Source: Lachnospiraceae bacterium | GTDB taxonomy: Bacteria > Bacillota > Clostridia > Lachnospirales > Lachnospiraceae | Reading direction: 5' to 3' | Length of the DNA stretch: 64,000 nucleotides | Assembly: GCA_910573755.1 (NCBI GenBank) | Contig: CAJTBO010000019.1 | Location: 23,742-87,741, forward strand | Shown here: piece by piece, positions 37,312 through 46,172 of the stretch | How positions within the stretch are numbered: the first letter of the stretch is position 1 | Layout of the letters: each line of letters opens with the position of its first letter | Position numbers and translations under genes: made by a program | Notes under the pieces: generated by a model | Databases searched by the model: none | What the model was told of the DNA's origin: nothing | Seen by the model: only the letters and a program-made list of their open reading frames with translations

Positions 37312-37797
37312 ATGAGCAAGATAATTAAAGTAGGAATGGCAGATCTCAATATATGTAAAAGTCCGGATGGAATCACTACACTGGGGCTCGGCTCCTGTGT
37401 AGGGGTTGCACTCAGGGATCCCGTGACAAAGATCGGCGGGCTGCTGCATGCGATGCTGCCGGATTCTACAGTTATAAAAAATAATACATGCGTAGAGAAA
37501 TTCGTGGATTCAGGCCTGGATGAACTTGTAAAGAGAATGGTGAGGGCAGGGGCGAACAAGGCGAGGCTGGAGGCGAAACTGGCGGGCGGCGCCCAGATGT
37601 TTGCGTTTCAGAGAAATTCCGATCTGGTGAAGGTCGGGGAGAGAAATGCGGAGGCGGCAAGAAAAAAACTGCGCGCCATGCATATCAGGCTGCTTGCGGA
37701 AGATACAGGGCTTAATTACGGCCGGACGGTAATATATTATCCTGAGACGGGAATATATGTTATCAAGGCGGTAGGAAAACCGGAAAAAAGTATATAA
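37312..37797 (+). CDS. cheD: Chemoreceptor glutamine deamidase CheD
   Basis: A 161-residue CheD. The catalytic Cys and His, C29 in LGSCVGV and H46 in LLHAMLP, and T23 are spaced as in Thermotoga CheD (C27, H44, T21). It deamidates receptors and pairs with CheC, 13 bp upstream. Confidence 0.95.
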   Translation: MSKIIKVGMADLNICKSPDGITTLGLGSCVGVALRDPVTKIGGLLHAMLPDSTVIKNNTCVEKFVDSGLDELVKRMVRAGANKARLEAKLAGGAQMFAFQRNSDLVKVGERNAEAARKKLRAMHIRLLAEDTGLNYGRTVIYYPETGIYVIKAVGKPEKSI

Positions 37798-37812
37798 GGG
37801 GGACGCTTTGGC

Positions 37813-38184
37813 GTGGCAAAGAAAAAGGACAACGCAGAGAACAAGGAAAAGAAAAAGCGTGAAGGCCATCGGTTATTTGTCGTCAGTAAAGAAGCAAAAC
37901 GCAGATTGATACCGCCGTTTATCATGTTGACGGCGGGAGCGGTCAGCAGTATTTTAATGGTAATGCAGGGGAGGTATGAACTTCATGAATTTCTGAGGAA
38001 TCTCCTGCTTATTCTGCTTTTCTTTTATATACTGGGCTGTCTGTTGAAGGGTGTGCTGGATATGATAGACAGGCAGAATACACCGCCGGAGCCTGAAGAA
38101 AATGAAGAAAATGATGGGGAAGAGGTCATAGAAAAGGGGCCGGAGGAGCCGGAGCCTGAAGAAGAGGAGGCCGCGGGAAAATAG
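37813..38184 (+). CDS. Small membrane protein of unknown function between cheD and the sigma factor
   Basis: A 123-residue protein not recognised as a named family. Seen: a very basic N-terminus (MAKKKDNAENKEKKKREGHR), two hydrophobic helices at about 34-52 (LIPPFIMLTAGAVSSILMV) and 62-80 (NLLLILLFFYILGCLLKGV), and a strongly acidic tail (about 90-123, Glu/Pro-rich). The start is GTG with GGGGGA upstream. Spacing of 15 bp after cheD and 13 bp before the sigma gene makes operon membership clear. Confidence 0.75.
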   Translation: MAKKKDNAENKEKKKREGHRLFVVSKEAKRRLIPPFIMLTAGAVSSILMVMQGRYELHEFLRNLLLILLFFYILGCLLKGVLDMIDRQNTPPEPEENEENDGEEVIEKGPEEPEPEEEEAAGK

Positions 38185-38197
38185 GCGATAGACGATT

Positions 38198-38968
38198 ATG
38201 AATGAGGCGGAAAAAAAGAGACTTTGGGATGAATACGGCAAGACAAAAAGCCCTGAAACCAAGGAAAAGATCATAATAGAATACGCCCCGCTTGTAAAAG
38301 TTGTGGCCGGCAGACTCAGTATGTATCTGGGGTACAATGTAGAGTATGATGATCTGGTTGGTTATGGTGTATTCGGGCTGATCGATGCGATTGAAAAATA
38401 TGATCTGTGCAAAGAGGTCAAGTTTGAGACTTATGCCAGCCTGCGGATCAGAGGCGCGATTCTGGATCAGATCCGGAAAATGGACTGGATACCCAGAACG
38501 ATCAGACAGAAACAAAAAAAGATAGAGACGGCCATCCGGGAGATCGAGAGCCGCGAGGGAAGGCCTGCCACGGATGAGGAGATCGCATCGTCACTGGGAA
38601 TTACGGATGAAGAATATCTGGACTGGCAGGGACAGATGAAGGTGACCGGCGTGGTTTCCCTGAATGAGTTTATGGAAGCGGGAAGCGAAGTGCCCATAGA
38701 GTCCGGGGCACATTCCCAGCAGTTTGATTCTCCGGAGACAGTCATTGAAAAAGAAGAGCTGAAAAGAATGCTGATGGAGTCACTGGAGGTATTGACAGAG
38801 AAAGAAAAGAAAGTTATCTTATTCTATTATTATGAGGAATTGACTTTAAAGGAAATCAGCTCTATCTTAGAGGTCTCGGAGTCGAGAATATCTCAGCTTC
38901 ACACGAGGGCGCTCCAGAAAATGAAAGCGAAAATGGGAAAATATATGGGAATCTTAACCGAACGTTGA
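38198..38968 (+). CDS. fliA: RNA polymerase sigma-28 factor (FliA/SigD/WhiG type)
   Basis: A 256-residue sigma-70-family factor lacking region 1.1. Region 2 is DDLVGYGVFGLIDAIEKYD and ASLRIRGAILDQIRKMDWIP, region 3 ATDEEIASSLGITDEEYL, and region 4 ends ISSILEVSESRISQLHTRAL. This matches the FliA/SigD group that transcribes filament and chemoreceptor genes once the hook is complete. No FlgM is encoded in the window. Confidence 0.92.
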   Translation: MNEAEKKRLWDEYGKTKSPETKEKIIIEYAPLVKVVAGRLSMYLGYNVEYDDLVGYGVFGLIDAIEKYDLCKEVKFETYASLRIRGAILDQIRKMDWIPRTIRQKQKKIETAIREIESREGRPATDEEIASSLGITDEEYLDWQGQMKVTGVVSLNEFMEAGSEVPIESGAHSQQFDSPETVIEKEELKRMLMESLEVLTEKEKKVILFYYYEELTLKEISSILEVSESRISQLHTRALQKMKAKMGKYMGILTER

Positions 38969-39022
38969 GCACGCATCATGTTAAGCGAGTCTTTGGCGGA
39001 CTTGCGGAAAGTATGGTAATTC

Positions 39023-40615
39023 ATGAAGAACGGTTTTTTTCAGTTAGTGCATAAGATTGGCGGAACTTTTATAAGACTGATCCCGCCTAAGGATGGGGGA
39101 GAGGCACTTTCGCTGAACGAACTTAAAGAATATCTGGATGCAAGAGAGGTTGCCTATAATACGGGGGAGTTGAAGGAAGCACTGGAGGGGCTTGCTTCGG
39201 AAAAACTGGTCCGGTTGAACGGTGAGAGTATGCGCCCCTGCCGGGAGAGTTATTCTTTGTATGTTTCTTCTGACAAGATGACGGCGACCGTCAGGTTTTA
39301 CGCGCCTTCTCAGGGGGCGGAAAAACTGACCGAGGAAGAGATGATAAGTGATCTCAAGGCAAAAAGGATCCAGTACGGGATCTGCTCTGAGAATATCGAG
39401 AAGTTTTTCAAGGACAGATCTTACTGTGAGGATGTGGTTGTGGCAGAGGGAGAGCCATGCCAGCCGGGGGTTCCGGGCCGGATAGAATATATGTTTTCGA
39501 CGGACCGGAAAGCGAAGCCGACTCTCCGCAAGGACGGCAGTGTAGATTTTCATAAATTGAATACAATATGTCCCTGTAAGAAGGATGAACTGCTGGCAAA
39601 GGTCATTCCTGCGGTGCATGGCGAAAAGGGATGTAACGTTTACGGGGAAGTGACAAAGCCGCCTGCGGTGAAGGAGGCGAAGCTGCGCTTCGGAAAGAAT
39701 ATTTCCGCTTCGGAGGACCGGCTTGAGATCTACTCCAAAGTAGACGGCCATGTGGCCCTGATCAACGGGGAGGTGTTTGTAACAAACCTTCTCGAACTGG
39801 AAAACGTGGATGTTTCTACCGGGGATATCGAGTATGACGGCAGTATTTTGATCAGGGGAAATGTTTTTTCGGGATATTCGGTAAAGGCCACCGGCGATAT
39901 CGATATCAAGGGCGTTGTGGAAGGGGCTATGGTAGAGTCCGGAGGGAATATATCCATCGCCCGGGGAATGAACGGCATGTCCAAGGGAATGCTTGAGGCG
40001 AAGGGGCATGTAGTTTCGAAGTATCTGGAAAATGCCCATGTCTCCGCCGGCAGCTATGTTGCCGCGGAAGCCGTTTTACACAGTCAGGTATATGCGGGGA
40101 CGGAAATTCTGATAACCGGAAGAAAGGGATTTATCACCGGCGGTAAGGTAATGGCGTCCAATAAAGTCGCTGTAAAGACGCTGGGTTCCACCATGGGGGC
40201 TTCCACCGTCGTGACGGTCGGCCTCAATCCGGAACTGAAAAAGAAGCAGGCGATGCTGCTGCAGGAAATGCAGGAGATCCGGAAAAGCATAGCAAGCATA
40301 GAACCGGTGCTTCTGGCGGTGATCCAGAAGAAACAGATGAGTATTTCCGTTTCTGATGAAAAGATGAAAAATATACGGCGGCTTGCCATCATCAGACAGA
40401 AGCAAAAGCGGAAACTGGAAAATATATATGCGGAACTGGATGAACTGGATGATATCCTGATGGCGAGTGAAAATCCTGCCGTGGAGGTGGAGGACGCGGT
40501 ATATCCGGGTACGAAGATCTGTATTCAGGATGTATCGATGGTAATAAAGAGCACCATAAAATACTGCAGGTTCATCCGGTCGGAAGGAGAAGTAAAAATG
40601 ACCGTTTTGTCTTAA
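39023..40615 (+). CDS. FapA/DUF342 domain protein
   Basis: A 530-residue protein: an N-terminal FapA-like region (about 75-220), a right-handed beta-helix-like core of DUF342 (about 225-420, repeating patterns such as GSILIRGNVFSGYSVKATGD) and a C-terminal coiled coil. Members are common in flagellar operons of Firmicutes; their biochemical role is unknown. The gap to the sigma gene is 54 bp. Confidence 0.8.
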   Translation: MKNGFFQLVHKIGGTFIRLIPPKDGGEALSLNELKEYLDAREVAYNTGELKEALEGLASEKLVRLNGESMRPCRESYSLYVSSDKMTATVRFYAPSQGAEKLTEEEMISDLKAKRIQYGICSENIEKFFKDRSYCEDVVVAEGEPCQPGVPGRIEYMFSTDRKAKPTLRKDGSVDFHKLNTICPCKKDELLAKVIPAVHGEKGCNVYGEVTKPPAVKEAKLRFGKNISASEDRLEIYSKVDGHVALINGEVFVTNLLELENVDVSTGDIEYDGSILIRGNVFSGYSVKATGDIDIKGVVEGAMVESGGNISIARGMNGMSKGMLEAKGHVVSKYLENAHVSAGSYVAAEAVLHSQVYAGTEILITGRKGFITGGKVMASNKVAVKTLGSTMGASTVVTVGLNPELKKKQAMLLQEMQEIRKSIASIEPVLLAVIQKKQMSISVSDEKMKNIRRLAIIRQKQKRKLENIYAELDELDDILMASENPAVEVEDAVYPGTKICIQDVSMVIKSTIKYCRFIRSEGEVKMTVLS

Positions 40616-40645
40616 TGCAAAGCGGTCATAGAAATTGGAGAAAAC

Positions 40646-41701
40646 ATGGGAGCATTGGAGATCATATTACTGGCGGCAGGGGCAGTTATCTTTATAGCCA
40701 GTTTCTGTATTCCGGTAAAACAGGAAAAACTGAAAGAGGAAACAAAGAATCTTGCGGCACAGGAAATAAAAAATATGGTGGCGGAAGAAATGGATCATGT
40801 GCGCGGAAGGCTGGAGGAGCTTTCCGAAGAGGAGATGCAGCAGCAGATCGAGAAGTCCGAACGTTCCATGGAGCGGATTTCCAATGAGAAGATCATGGCG
40901 GTTAATGAGTATTCGGATACCGTGTTGGATGAGATCCATAAGAGCCATGAGGAAGTGGTCTTTCTTTATGACATGCTGAAAAATAAAAAGGAAAGCCTTG
41001 CGGAATCTTATGAAAAGGCTGACAGGGAGATTCAGGATCTGTTACAGCGGGTGAAGGATTCCGAGATCACTGTGCGTGAAAATCTGGAAGAACTTGAAGC
41101 ACGGCAAAAGTTACTGGCGGAGAGGAAAAAGGAAACCGTATCTTACGCGGAAGGGGTGTTTGGCGGAAGCGGCGCCGCGTCTGCCGGGACGGATCTGCCG
41201 GGCGGACAGGCGTCTGCAGGAGAGAACGTGCCCGAACAGGGGGAAGCGGGACCCGCAGTCTTTACAGAAGCCGGTGGATCGGGAGAAGAAAAGGAAGCGG
41301 TGGTTTTTCAGCCCTTTGTTCCTGAAAAAATAGAAGTGGTGCCGAAGAAAAAGCCGGCGGGAAAAGCGCCAAAGAAGCCGGAGGAAGCGGAAAACGGGGG
41401 AGGCCGGATAGATCAGGCAAAAGCGGAGGCCGACGGGGAGAAGGCTGCTGCGGTCAAAGAGAAACCCGCAGGAAGAAAGCCTTCGGGAAAGAAAGCTTCC
41501 AGAAAGAAGGAGTCGGTGCCGGCGGAACGGGGGAATGTGACACTTGTGTCAGAATCTGAGGAGCAGCAGGGCATGAACAGCAACGAAAGAATATTAGAGC
41601 TCCACCGGGCGGGAAAATCCAATATGGCGATCGCCAGAGAACTCAGCCTCGGTATCGGTGAGGTGAAACTGGTGATAGATTTATATGAGGGGCTGCGATA
41701 A
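40646..41701 (+). CDS. DUF6115-like, possible SwrB counterpart
   Basis: A 351-residue protein: one N-terminal membrane helix (about 3-23), a long coiled coil (about 25-160), an Ala/Glu/Lys-rich spacer, and a C-terminal helix-turn-helix-like segment (about 305-350: NERILELHRAGKSNMAIARE, then LSLGIGEVKLVIDLYEGLR). This layout and the place just after the sigma-28 gene resemble Bacillus SwrB, which promotes assembly of the export gate. The link is by architecture and synteny, not by overall sequence identity. GGAG precedes the ATG. Confidence 0.6.
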   Translation: MGALEIILLAAGAVIFIASFCIPVKQEKLKEETKNLAAQEIKNMVAEEMDHVRGRLEELSEEEMQQQIEKSERSMERISNEKIMAVNEYSDTVLDEIHKSHEEVVFLYDMLKNKKESLAESYEKADREIQDLLQRVKDSEITVRENLEELEARQKLLAERKKETVSYAEGVFGGSGAASAGTDLPGGQASAGENVPEQGEAGPAVFTEAGGSGEEKEAVVFQPFVPEKIEVVPKKKPAGKAPKKPEEAENGGGRIDQAKAEADGEKAAAVKEKPAGRKPSGKKASRKKESVPAERGNVTLVSESEEQQGMNSNERILELHRAGKSNMAIARELSLGIGEVKLVIDLYEGLR

Positions 41702-42387
41702 TGAAACTTAGATATTATTTACGTGGACTGGGAATCGGCATGCTGGTGGCGGCCCTTGTGCTGATCTTATCGGGAAATACAGGCGGAAAGATGAGCGACG
41801 AGGCAGTCAGGAACCGTGCGGCTCAGCTCGGTATGGTGGAGAAAGATAAGACCGTGTTGGAAGATATCGGGAATGAGGCGTCCGGAGAACAGTCCGGGGA
41901 CGCGGAGTTAAATAAGGAGGCGGAAGATACGGCTGTTTCGGAAGAGGAGAAAGACGGGACGGCTGCTGCCGATGCTGCGCCGGAGGGTGAAGTGCCCGAA
42001 GTCCCGGATGAAGTTTCGCCTGAAGAGGGAGAAAATGCCGCGGCGGAGTCAGCGGATGCAGAGACGGAGACTGACGGTGCTGCAGAGGACGAGCAGACGC
42101 TGGCGGATCAGATAGAACAGCGTGCGGACGAGGTGGCTGACAGAGCGAAGGAGGTGGCTGAAAACTCCATACCGGAAAAGATCGTTACCTTTGAGGTGTA
42201 TCAGGGCGATACCTCGGTCTCCGTTTCAAGAAGGGCAAAGGAGATGGGCCTTGTGGAATCCGCGGCGGATTTTGATGTGTTCCTGTGCCGGAACGGATAC
42301 GATAAAAGGATTTCGATCGGAACCTATGAGATCACGATTGGAGCGACCGAAAAAGAGATCGCTGATATTGTGACGAAGAGCAGGTAA
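41701..42387 (+). CDS. Membrane protein with MltG N-terminal-like domain, no catalytic part
   Basis: A 228-residue protein: a membrane helix at about 8-25, a very acidic Ala/Glu-rich middle (about 60-155), and a C-terminal segment from about 160 (VTFEVYQGDTSVSVSRRAKE) ending with RISIGTYEITIGATEKEIADI. That end resembles the LysM-like subdomain of YceG/MltG endolytic transglycosylases. The catalytic region of MltG is absent. It overlaps the previous gene by one base and ends the superoperon; no convincing terminator follows. Confidence 0.6.
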   Translation: MKLRYYLRGLGIGMLVAALVLILSGNTGGKMSDEAVRNRAAQLGMVEKDKTVLEDIGNEASGEQSGDAELNKEAEDTAVSEEEKDGTAAADAAPEGEVPEVPDEVSPEEGENAAAESADAETETDGAAEDEQTLADQIEQRADEVADRAKEVAENSIPEKIVTFEVYQGDTSVSVSRRAKEMGLVESAADFDVFLCRNGYDKRISIGTYEITIGATEKEIADIVTKSR

Positions 42388-42701
42388 GGGTTTGCAGCAT
42401 GGTGCAGGGGTTCTGTGCCGGACTGCTGCGAAATCCGCACCGGATTGAGACTGCAGACGCCGCACAAGATGGCAACGGTTCTGCCTTTGGTTTTACTGTT
42501 CTCAAGAATGCATAGAAGAATGCATAGAATGAATGATTTTGCTTGCAATAGCAGGAGATTTGTGGTAAAATACAACAGTTGTAAAAAAACACATATACTG
42601 GTTTCCGGTTGGTGCCTTCGTACACAGGGGTAGGCCGGGAAGTTGGGGAGTCATGGACCCGGTACAGGATATGGAAGAAAAACCAAATGGAGGAAAAAGA
42701 C
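42388..42701 (+). promoter_or_regulatory. Intergenic region and leader of rpsB
   Basis: A 314-bp gap. It holds no gene. A 12-nt direct repeat AATGCATAGAAG (from about 42507) lies just upstream of the promoter. After the promoter a leader of about 120 nt precedes rpsB; leaders of this kind can carry autogenous control by S2, but I recognise no specific fold. Confidence 0.4.
42543..42571 (+). promoter_or_regulatory. Promoter of rpsB-tsf
   Basis: TTGCAA (42543-42548), 17-bp spacer, TAAAAT (42566-42571) preceded by TGG, an extended -10. Confidence 0.7.
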
Positions 42702-43466
42702 ATGAGCGTAATTTCAATGAAACAGTTACTGGAAGCAGGTGTACATTTCGGACACCACACAAGAAGATGGAACCCCAAGATGGCTCCTTATATCTTCACG
42801 GAGAGAAACGGCATTCACATCATTGATCTGCAGAAATCCGTAGGGAAGGTGGATGAAGCCTACAACGCGGTTGCGGATATCGTTTCCCAGGGAGGTACGA
42901 TCCTCTTTGTAGGCACAAAGAAGCAGGCGCAGGACGCGGTGAAGACAGAGGCGGAGCGCTGCGGTATGTACTATGTAAATGAAAGATGGTTAGGCGGTAT
43001 GCTGACCAACTTCAAGACCATCCAGTCCAGAATCGACAGACTGAAAAGAATTGAGGAGATGGCGGAGGACGGTACATTTGACGTACTGCCGAAGAAGGAG
43101 GTTATCCAGATCAAGAAAGAATGGGATAAGCTGGAGAGAAACCTCGGCGGTATCAAGGAAATGGACAGAATCCCTGACTGTATTTTTGTAGTAGATCCCA
43201 AGAAAGAAAGAATCTGCGTACAGGAGGCGCATGCACTGGGTATTACGCTGATCGGTATCGGCGATACAAACTGCGATCCTGAAGAGCTTGATTATATCAT
43301 TCCCGGTAATGACGATGCGATCAGAGCCGTAAAACTGATTGTTTCCAAGATGGCTGACGCCGTTGTGGAGGCGTCTCAGGGTGAGGCTGCCTACACAGAA
43401 GAAATGGCAGAGGCAGCAGAAGGCGAAGCGGCGGATATCGAAGAGGTAGCGGCGGCAGAGGAGTAG
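42702..43466 (+). CDS. rpsB: 30S ribosomal protein S2
   Basis: A 254-residue S2: start [42 protein letters not shown], and [13 protein letters not shown]. The C-terminus is a Glu/Ala-rich tail. ATG at 42702 has GGAGG upstream; the frame extends to 42609 but homology begins here. Confidence 0.98.
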   Translation: MSVISMKQLLEAGVHFGHHTRRWNPKMAPYIFTERNGIHIIDLQKSVGKVDEAYNAVADIVSQGGTILFVGTKKQAQDAVKTEAERCGMYYVNERWLGGMLTNFKTIQSRIDRLKRIEEMAEDGTFDVLPKKEVIQIKKEWDKLERNLGGIKEMDRIPDCIFVVDPKKERICVQEAHALGITLIGIGDTNCDPEELDYIIPGNDDAIRAVKLIVSKMADAVVEASQGEAAYTEEMAEAAEGEAADIEEVAAAEE

Positions 43467-43484
43467 GATCGCTGTTCTGCGGGC

Positions 43485-43615
43485 GGCGGCAGGAGCAGAA
43501 GCGAAGCGTTTTCGGACCGGGTGAATAAAGGCGGCAGGAGCGAAAGCGGAGTGTTTCGGGTCGGGTGAATAAAGGCGGCAGGAGCGAAAGCGGAGTGTGT
43601 TTCGGGCCGAACGGA
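43485..43615 (+). repeat. Three ~44-nt tandem repeats between rpsB and tsf
   Basis: Units of GGCGGCAGGAGC...GGGTGAATAAA start at 43485, 43530 and 43574. Each holds GCGAAGC or GCGAAAGC, sequences known to form exceptionally stable minihairpins. No open frame crosses them. They lie within the rpsB-tsf transcript. Confidence 0.75.
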
Positions 43616-43655
43616 AAAAGAGATTAATGATTTAATAGATTTGGAGGAAATATAA

Positions 43656-44582
43656 ATGGCTATTACAGCGGCAATGGTAAAAGAGTTGAGAGAAATGACC
43701 GGTGCAGGCATGATGGATTGTAAGAAGGCCCTCACCGAGACAAACGGCAATATGGAGGAGGCTGTCGAGTTTCTGAGAAAGAACGGACAGGCTAAAGCGG
43801 AGAAGAAGGCCGGCCGTATCGCAGCAGAGGGTATCTGCCGTATTGCGGTAGGCAGCGGCAAGGCAGCGGTTGTGGAAGTAAATTCCGAGACCGACTTTGT
43901 AGCAAAGAACGAGACTTTTCAGGTTTTTGTAGAGACAGTGGCAAAGCAGGCGCTTGATACAACAGCCGCAGATATGGATGCGTTTCTGGCTGAGAGCTGG
44001 AAGGAGGACGCTTCTAAGACTGTAAAGGAGGCACTGGTGGAGAAGGTGGCAACCATCGGTGAGAACCTGAATATCAGAAGATTTGAGGTCGTTGAGGCTC
44101 CGATCATAGTAGATTATCTGCACGGTGGCGGCCGTATCGGCGTTATCGTAGCTGCGGAGGCAGGGGCTGACAACGATGCGGTGAGAGAGGCATTAAAGAA
44201 TGTGGCTATGCAGGTTGCAGCGCTGGCACCGAAGTATGTTTGCAGGGATGAGATCAGCGATGACTATATTGCCCATGAGAAGGAGATTCTTCTGGCACAG
44301 ATCATGAATGATCCGAAGGAATCTGCTAAGCCTCAGAAGGTGATCGACGGCATGATCAACGGTCGAATCAATAAAGAACTGAAAGAGATCTGCCTGCTGG
44401 ATCAGATTTATGTAAAAGCGGATGACGGCAAGCAGACTGTCGGACAGTATATCGCACAGGTTGCAAAAGAGAACGGCACAGACCTGAAGGTAACGAAGTT
44501 TGTACGTTTCGAGACCGGGGAAGGCCTGGAGAAGAAGAATGAGGATTTTGCGGCTGAGGTTGCAGCGCAGATGAATGCGTAG
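43656..44582 (+). CDS. tsf: Translation elongation factor Ts
   Basis: A 308-residue EF-Ts, the nucleotide exchange factor for EF-Tu. N-terminal ELREMTGAGMMDCKKALTET and the central SETDFVAKNETF motif are intact. GGAGG precedes the ATG. The last codons (CAGATGAATGCGTAG, coding QMNA-stop) matter because close copies occur downstream at the ends of repeats A and B. Confidence 0.98.
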   Translation: MAITAAMVKELREMTGAGMMDCKKALTETNGNMEEAVEFLRKNGQAKAEKKAGRIAAEGICRIAVGSGKAAVVEVNSETDFVAKNETFQVFVETVAKQALDTTAADMDAFLAESWKEDASKTVKEALVEKVATIGENLNIRRFEVVEAPIIVDYLHGGGRIGVIVAAEAGADNDAVREALKNVAMQVAALAPKYVCRDEISDDYIAHEKEILLAQIMNDPKESAKPQKVIDGMINGRINKELKEICLLDQIYVKADDGKQTVGQYIAQVAKENGTDLKVTKFVRFETGEGLEKKNEDFAAEVAAQMNA

Positions 44583-44620
44583 AAATTTGTCGAAATAAGG
44601 CGAATAGAGATAGGAATGAG

Positions 44621-44663
44621 AACCCTTGTAAGTGGTGTGTATGCGCCATTTGCAGGGGTTTTT
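44621..44663 (+). terminator. tsf terminator
   Basis: AACCCTTGTAAGTGG (44621-44635) pairs with CCATTTGCAGGGGTT (44646-44660), including G-T pairs, then Ts. Related copies occur at 50893-50934 and 52860-52892. Confidence 0.85.
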
Positions 44664-44689
44664 AGTGTTTTATGTTGAATTTTCATTTC

Positions 44690-44718
44690 TTGACACTGTC
44701 ACGATATACCGTTATAAT
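44690..44718 (+). promoter_or_regulatory. Consensus promoter with overlapping palindrome, XRE operon
   Basis: TTGACA (44690-44695), 17-bp spacer, TATAAT (44713-44718): both hexamers are perfect. TGACACTGTCA (44691-44701), a perfect palindrome, overlaps the -35 and is a likely operator for the XRE protein encoded next. Confidence 0.85.
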
Positions 44719-44754
44719 CAATAGAAAAGAATCCATGAAATGGAGAATAGAGAA

Positions 44755-45342
44755 ATGGAATTGATGAATTTGTTAAAGGAAAAGCAGCTTTCTGTTTATC
44801 AGTGTGCGAAAGAAAGCCATGTACCATATACTACATTATCAGATATTGTGAAAGGGAAAACCAGGATTGAAAAATGTACCGCAGAAACAATATATAAATT
44901 AGCGAGGACACTTCATTTGACAATGGAAGAACTTTTAACAGAATGTTTTAAAGAAGATGAAAACGCTCCCAATTTAAGAGATTTTGAAATATATAAAAGT
45001 AATATCTGTCATTTAGTGAAAGATAAAGGAGAAATTGATTTTATTATTGACACTTTAAAGGAGAATCAAATAAGGACTTATTGGGAACGGCAATGGTATC
45101 GGGAAAGTTTTTATCTTCTGGCTATGGTAGATTATTTAAGCAGGGAAAATGGACTTCCATTGTGCAATGATTATGAAGATATAAGGAACTGTAAGCTGTC
45201 GGAGCCGTTATATCCGTGGGATGTTGTTCTTGCTGCAAAATTGGATGGTTCGCTTGATAGGAAAGAACAATGTTTAAAAGAAGCGATTCCCGAATTTCTG
45301 AGGTTTAATATTATAGAAAGCGAGATAAGGAATGTCTGTTGA
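44755..45342 (+). CDS. XRE-family HTH protein, probable antitoxin/regulator
   Basis: A 195-residue protein. The N-terminal HTH covers about 1-60 (NLLKEKQLSVYQCAKESHVP, TLSDIVKGKTRIEKC). The C-terminal 130 residues match no family that I know. ATG at 44755 has GGAG 9 nt upstream; an ATG at 44740 has none. It overlaps the following nucleotidyltransferase gene by 11 nt, the usual antitoxin-toxin layout, and has a consensus promoter with a palindrome over the -35. Base composition is AT-rich compared with tsf. Confidence 0.7.
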   Translation: MELMNLLKEKQLSVYQCAKESHVPYTTLSDIVKGKTRIEKCTAETIYKLARTLHLTMEELLTECFKEDENAPNLRDFEIYKSNICHLVKDKGEIDFIIDTLKENQIRTYWERQWYRESFYLLAMVDYLSRENGLPLCNDYEDIRNCKLSEPLYPWDVVLAAKLDGSLDRKEQCLKEAIPEFLRFNIIESEIRNVC

Positions 45343-46060
45343 GAAAGGTTTTACCAAAGAAAATTTAGATTATTATTTGAAAGAATTGGCAAAAGAGTTT
45401 CGGAAAAGAAATGGGAAAAATACACCTGCTGAGATTGTGTTAGTTGGGGGCGCAGCAATCCTTGCAAATTATGGGTTCCGTGAAATGACCTATGATATCG
45501 ATGCAGTCATAACAGCATCATCAGCCATGAAGGAAGCGGTGAACGCAGTAGGAGACCGTCTCAGTTTGCCAAATGGCTGGCTGAATGCAGACTTTAAGAA
45601 TACGAGTTCTTATAGTCCTAAATTGTCGCAATACTCTAAGTATTACCGTACCTATTCTAATGTATTGAATATCAGAACAATTAGTGCGGAATATCTTGTT
45701 GCCATGAAATTAATGTCCGGGAGACGTTACAAGAAGGATTTGTCTGATATTATTGGTATCTTAAGCGAACAAGAAGGAAGAGGAAAGTCTTTAAATTACC
45801 AGCAGATTGATTGCGCAGTAAAAAATCTGTATGGCGGGTGGGATAATATTTCCGAATATGCAATATAGGTTTTGAAAGCGGCTTTAGATTCAGAAAACCT
45901 AAAAGAATTATTTATGGAACAGGAATATGATGAAGCATTGTCAAAACAGGCAGTGCTTCAAGTTGAAAAATATGAAGGGGAAAAAGTAAAGGAAAGTAAT
46001 GTGGATGAGATAATCCAGAGAGCGTTAAGTAAGAAGAATAATGGCAAGGATGCGAGGTAG
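45332..46060 (+). pseudogene. Nucleotidyltransferase (DUF6036/AbiEii-like), split by in-frame TAG
   Basis: The first part (45332-45868, 178 residues) has the nucleotidyltransferase signature GG...DxD: LVGGAAILANYG followed by TYDIDAVI. A TAG at 45866-45868 stops it, but the same frame continues without shift to 46060 (LKAALDSENLKELFMEQEYD... to KNNGKDAR). That continuation is helical and Glu/Lys-rich and looks like the C-terminal tail of such enzymes. Either the gene is a recent nonsense mutant, or the shorter protein is active, or the codon is read through. Paired with the XRE gene it resembles a toxin-antitoxin unit; which partner is toxic is an inference. Confidence 0.65.
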
Positions 46061-46082
46061 TTTAATGAAAACTGATTTTTAC

Positions 46083-46114
46083 AAATTTTATCTATCAGAT
46101 AGCGATAAAAATTT
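46083..46114 (+). promoter_or_regulatory. Inverted repeat and promoter region before the ABC-3C operon
   Basis: AAATTTTATCTATC and GATA-GC-GATAAAAATTT form a long imperfect inverted repeat around one A. It can be a bidirectional terminator or an operator. TATAAT at 46129-46134 is a good -10 for the next gene, without a clear -35. Confidence 0.45.
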
Positions 46115-46172
46115 CTGTTATATCTTGATATAATGTGAGTTTAACGAATAAAGGAAGTCAAGAGGTGGAAAT

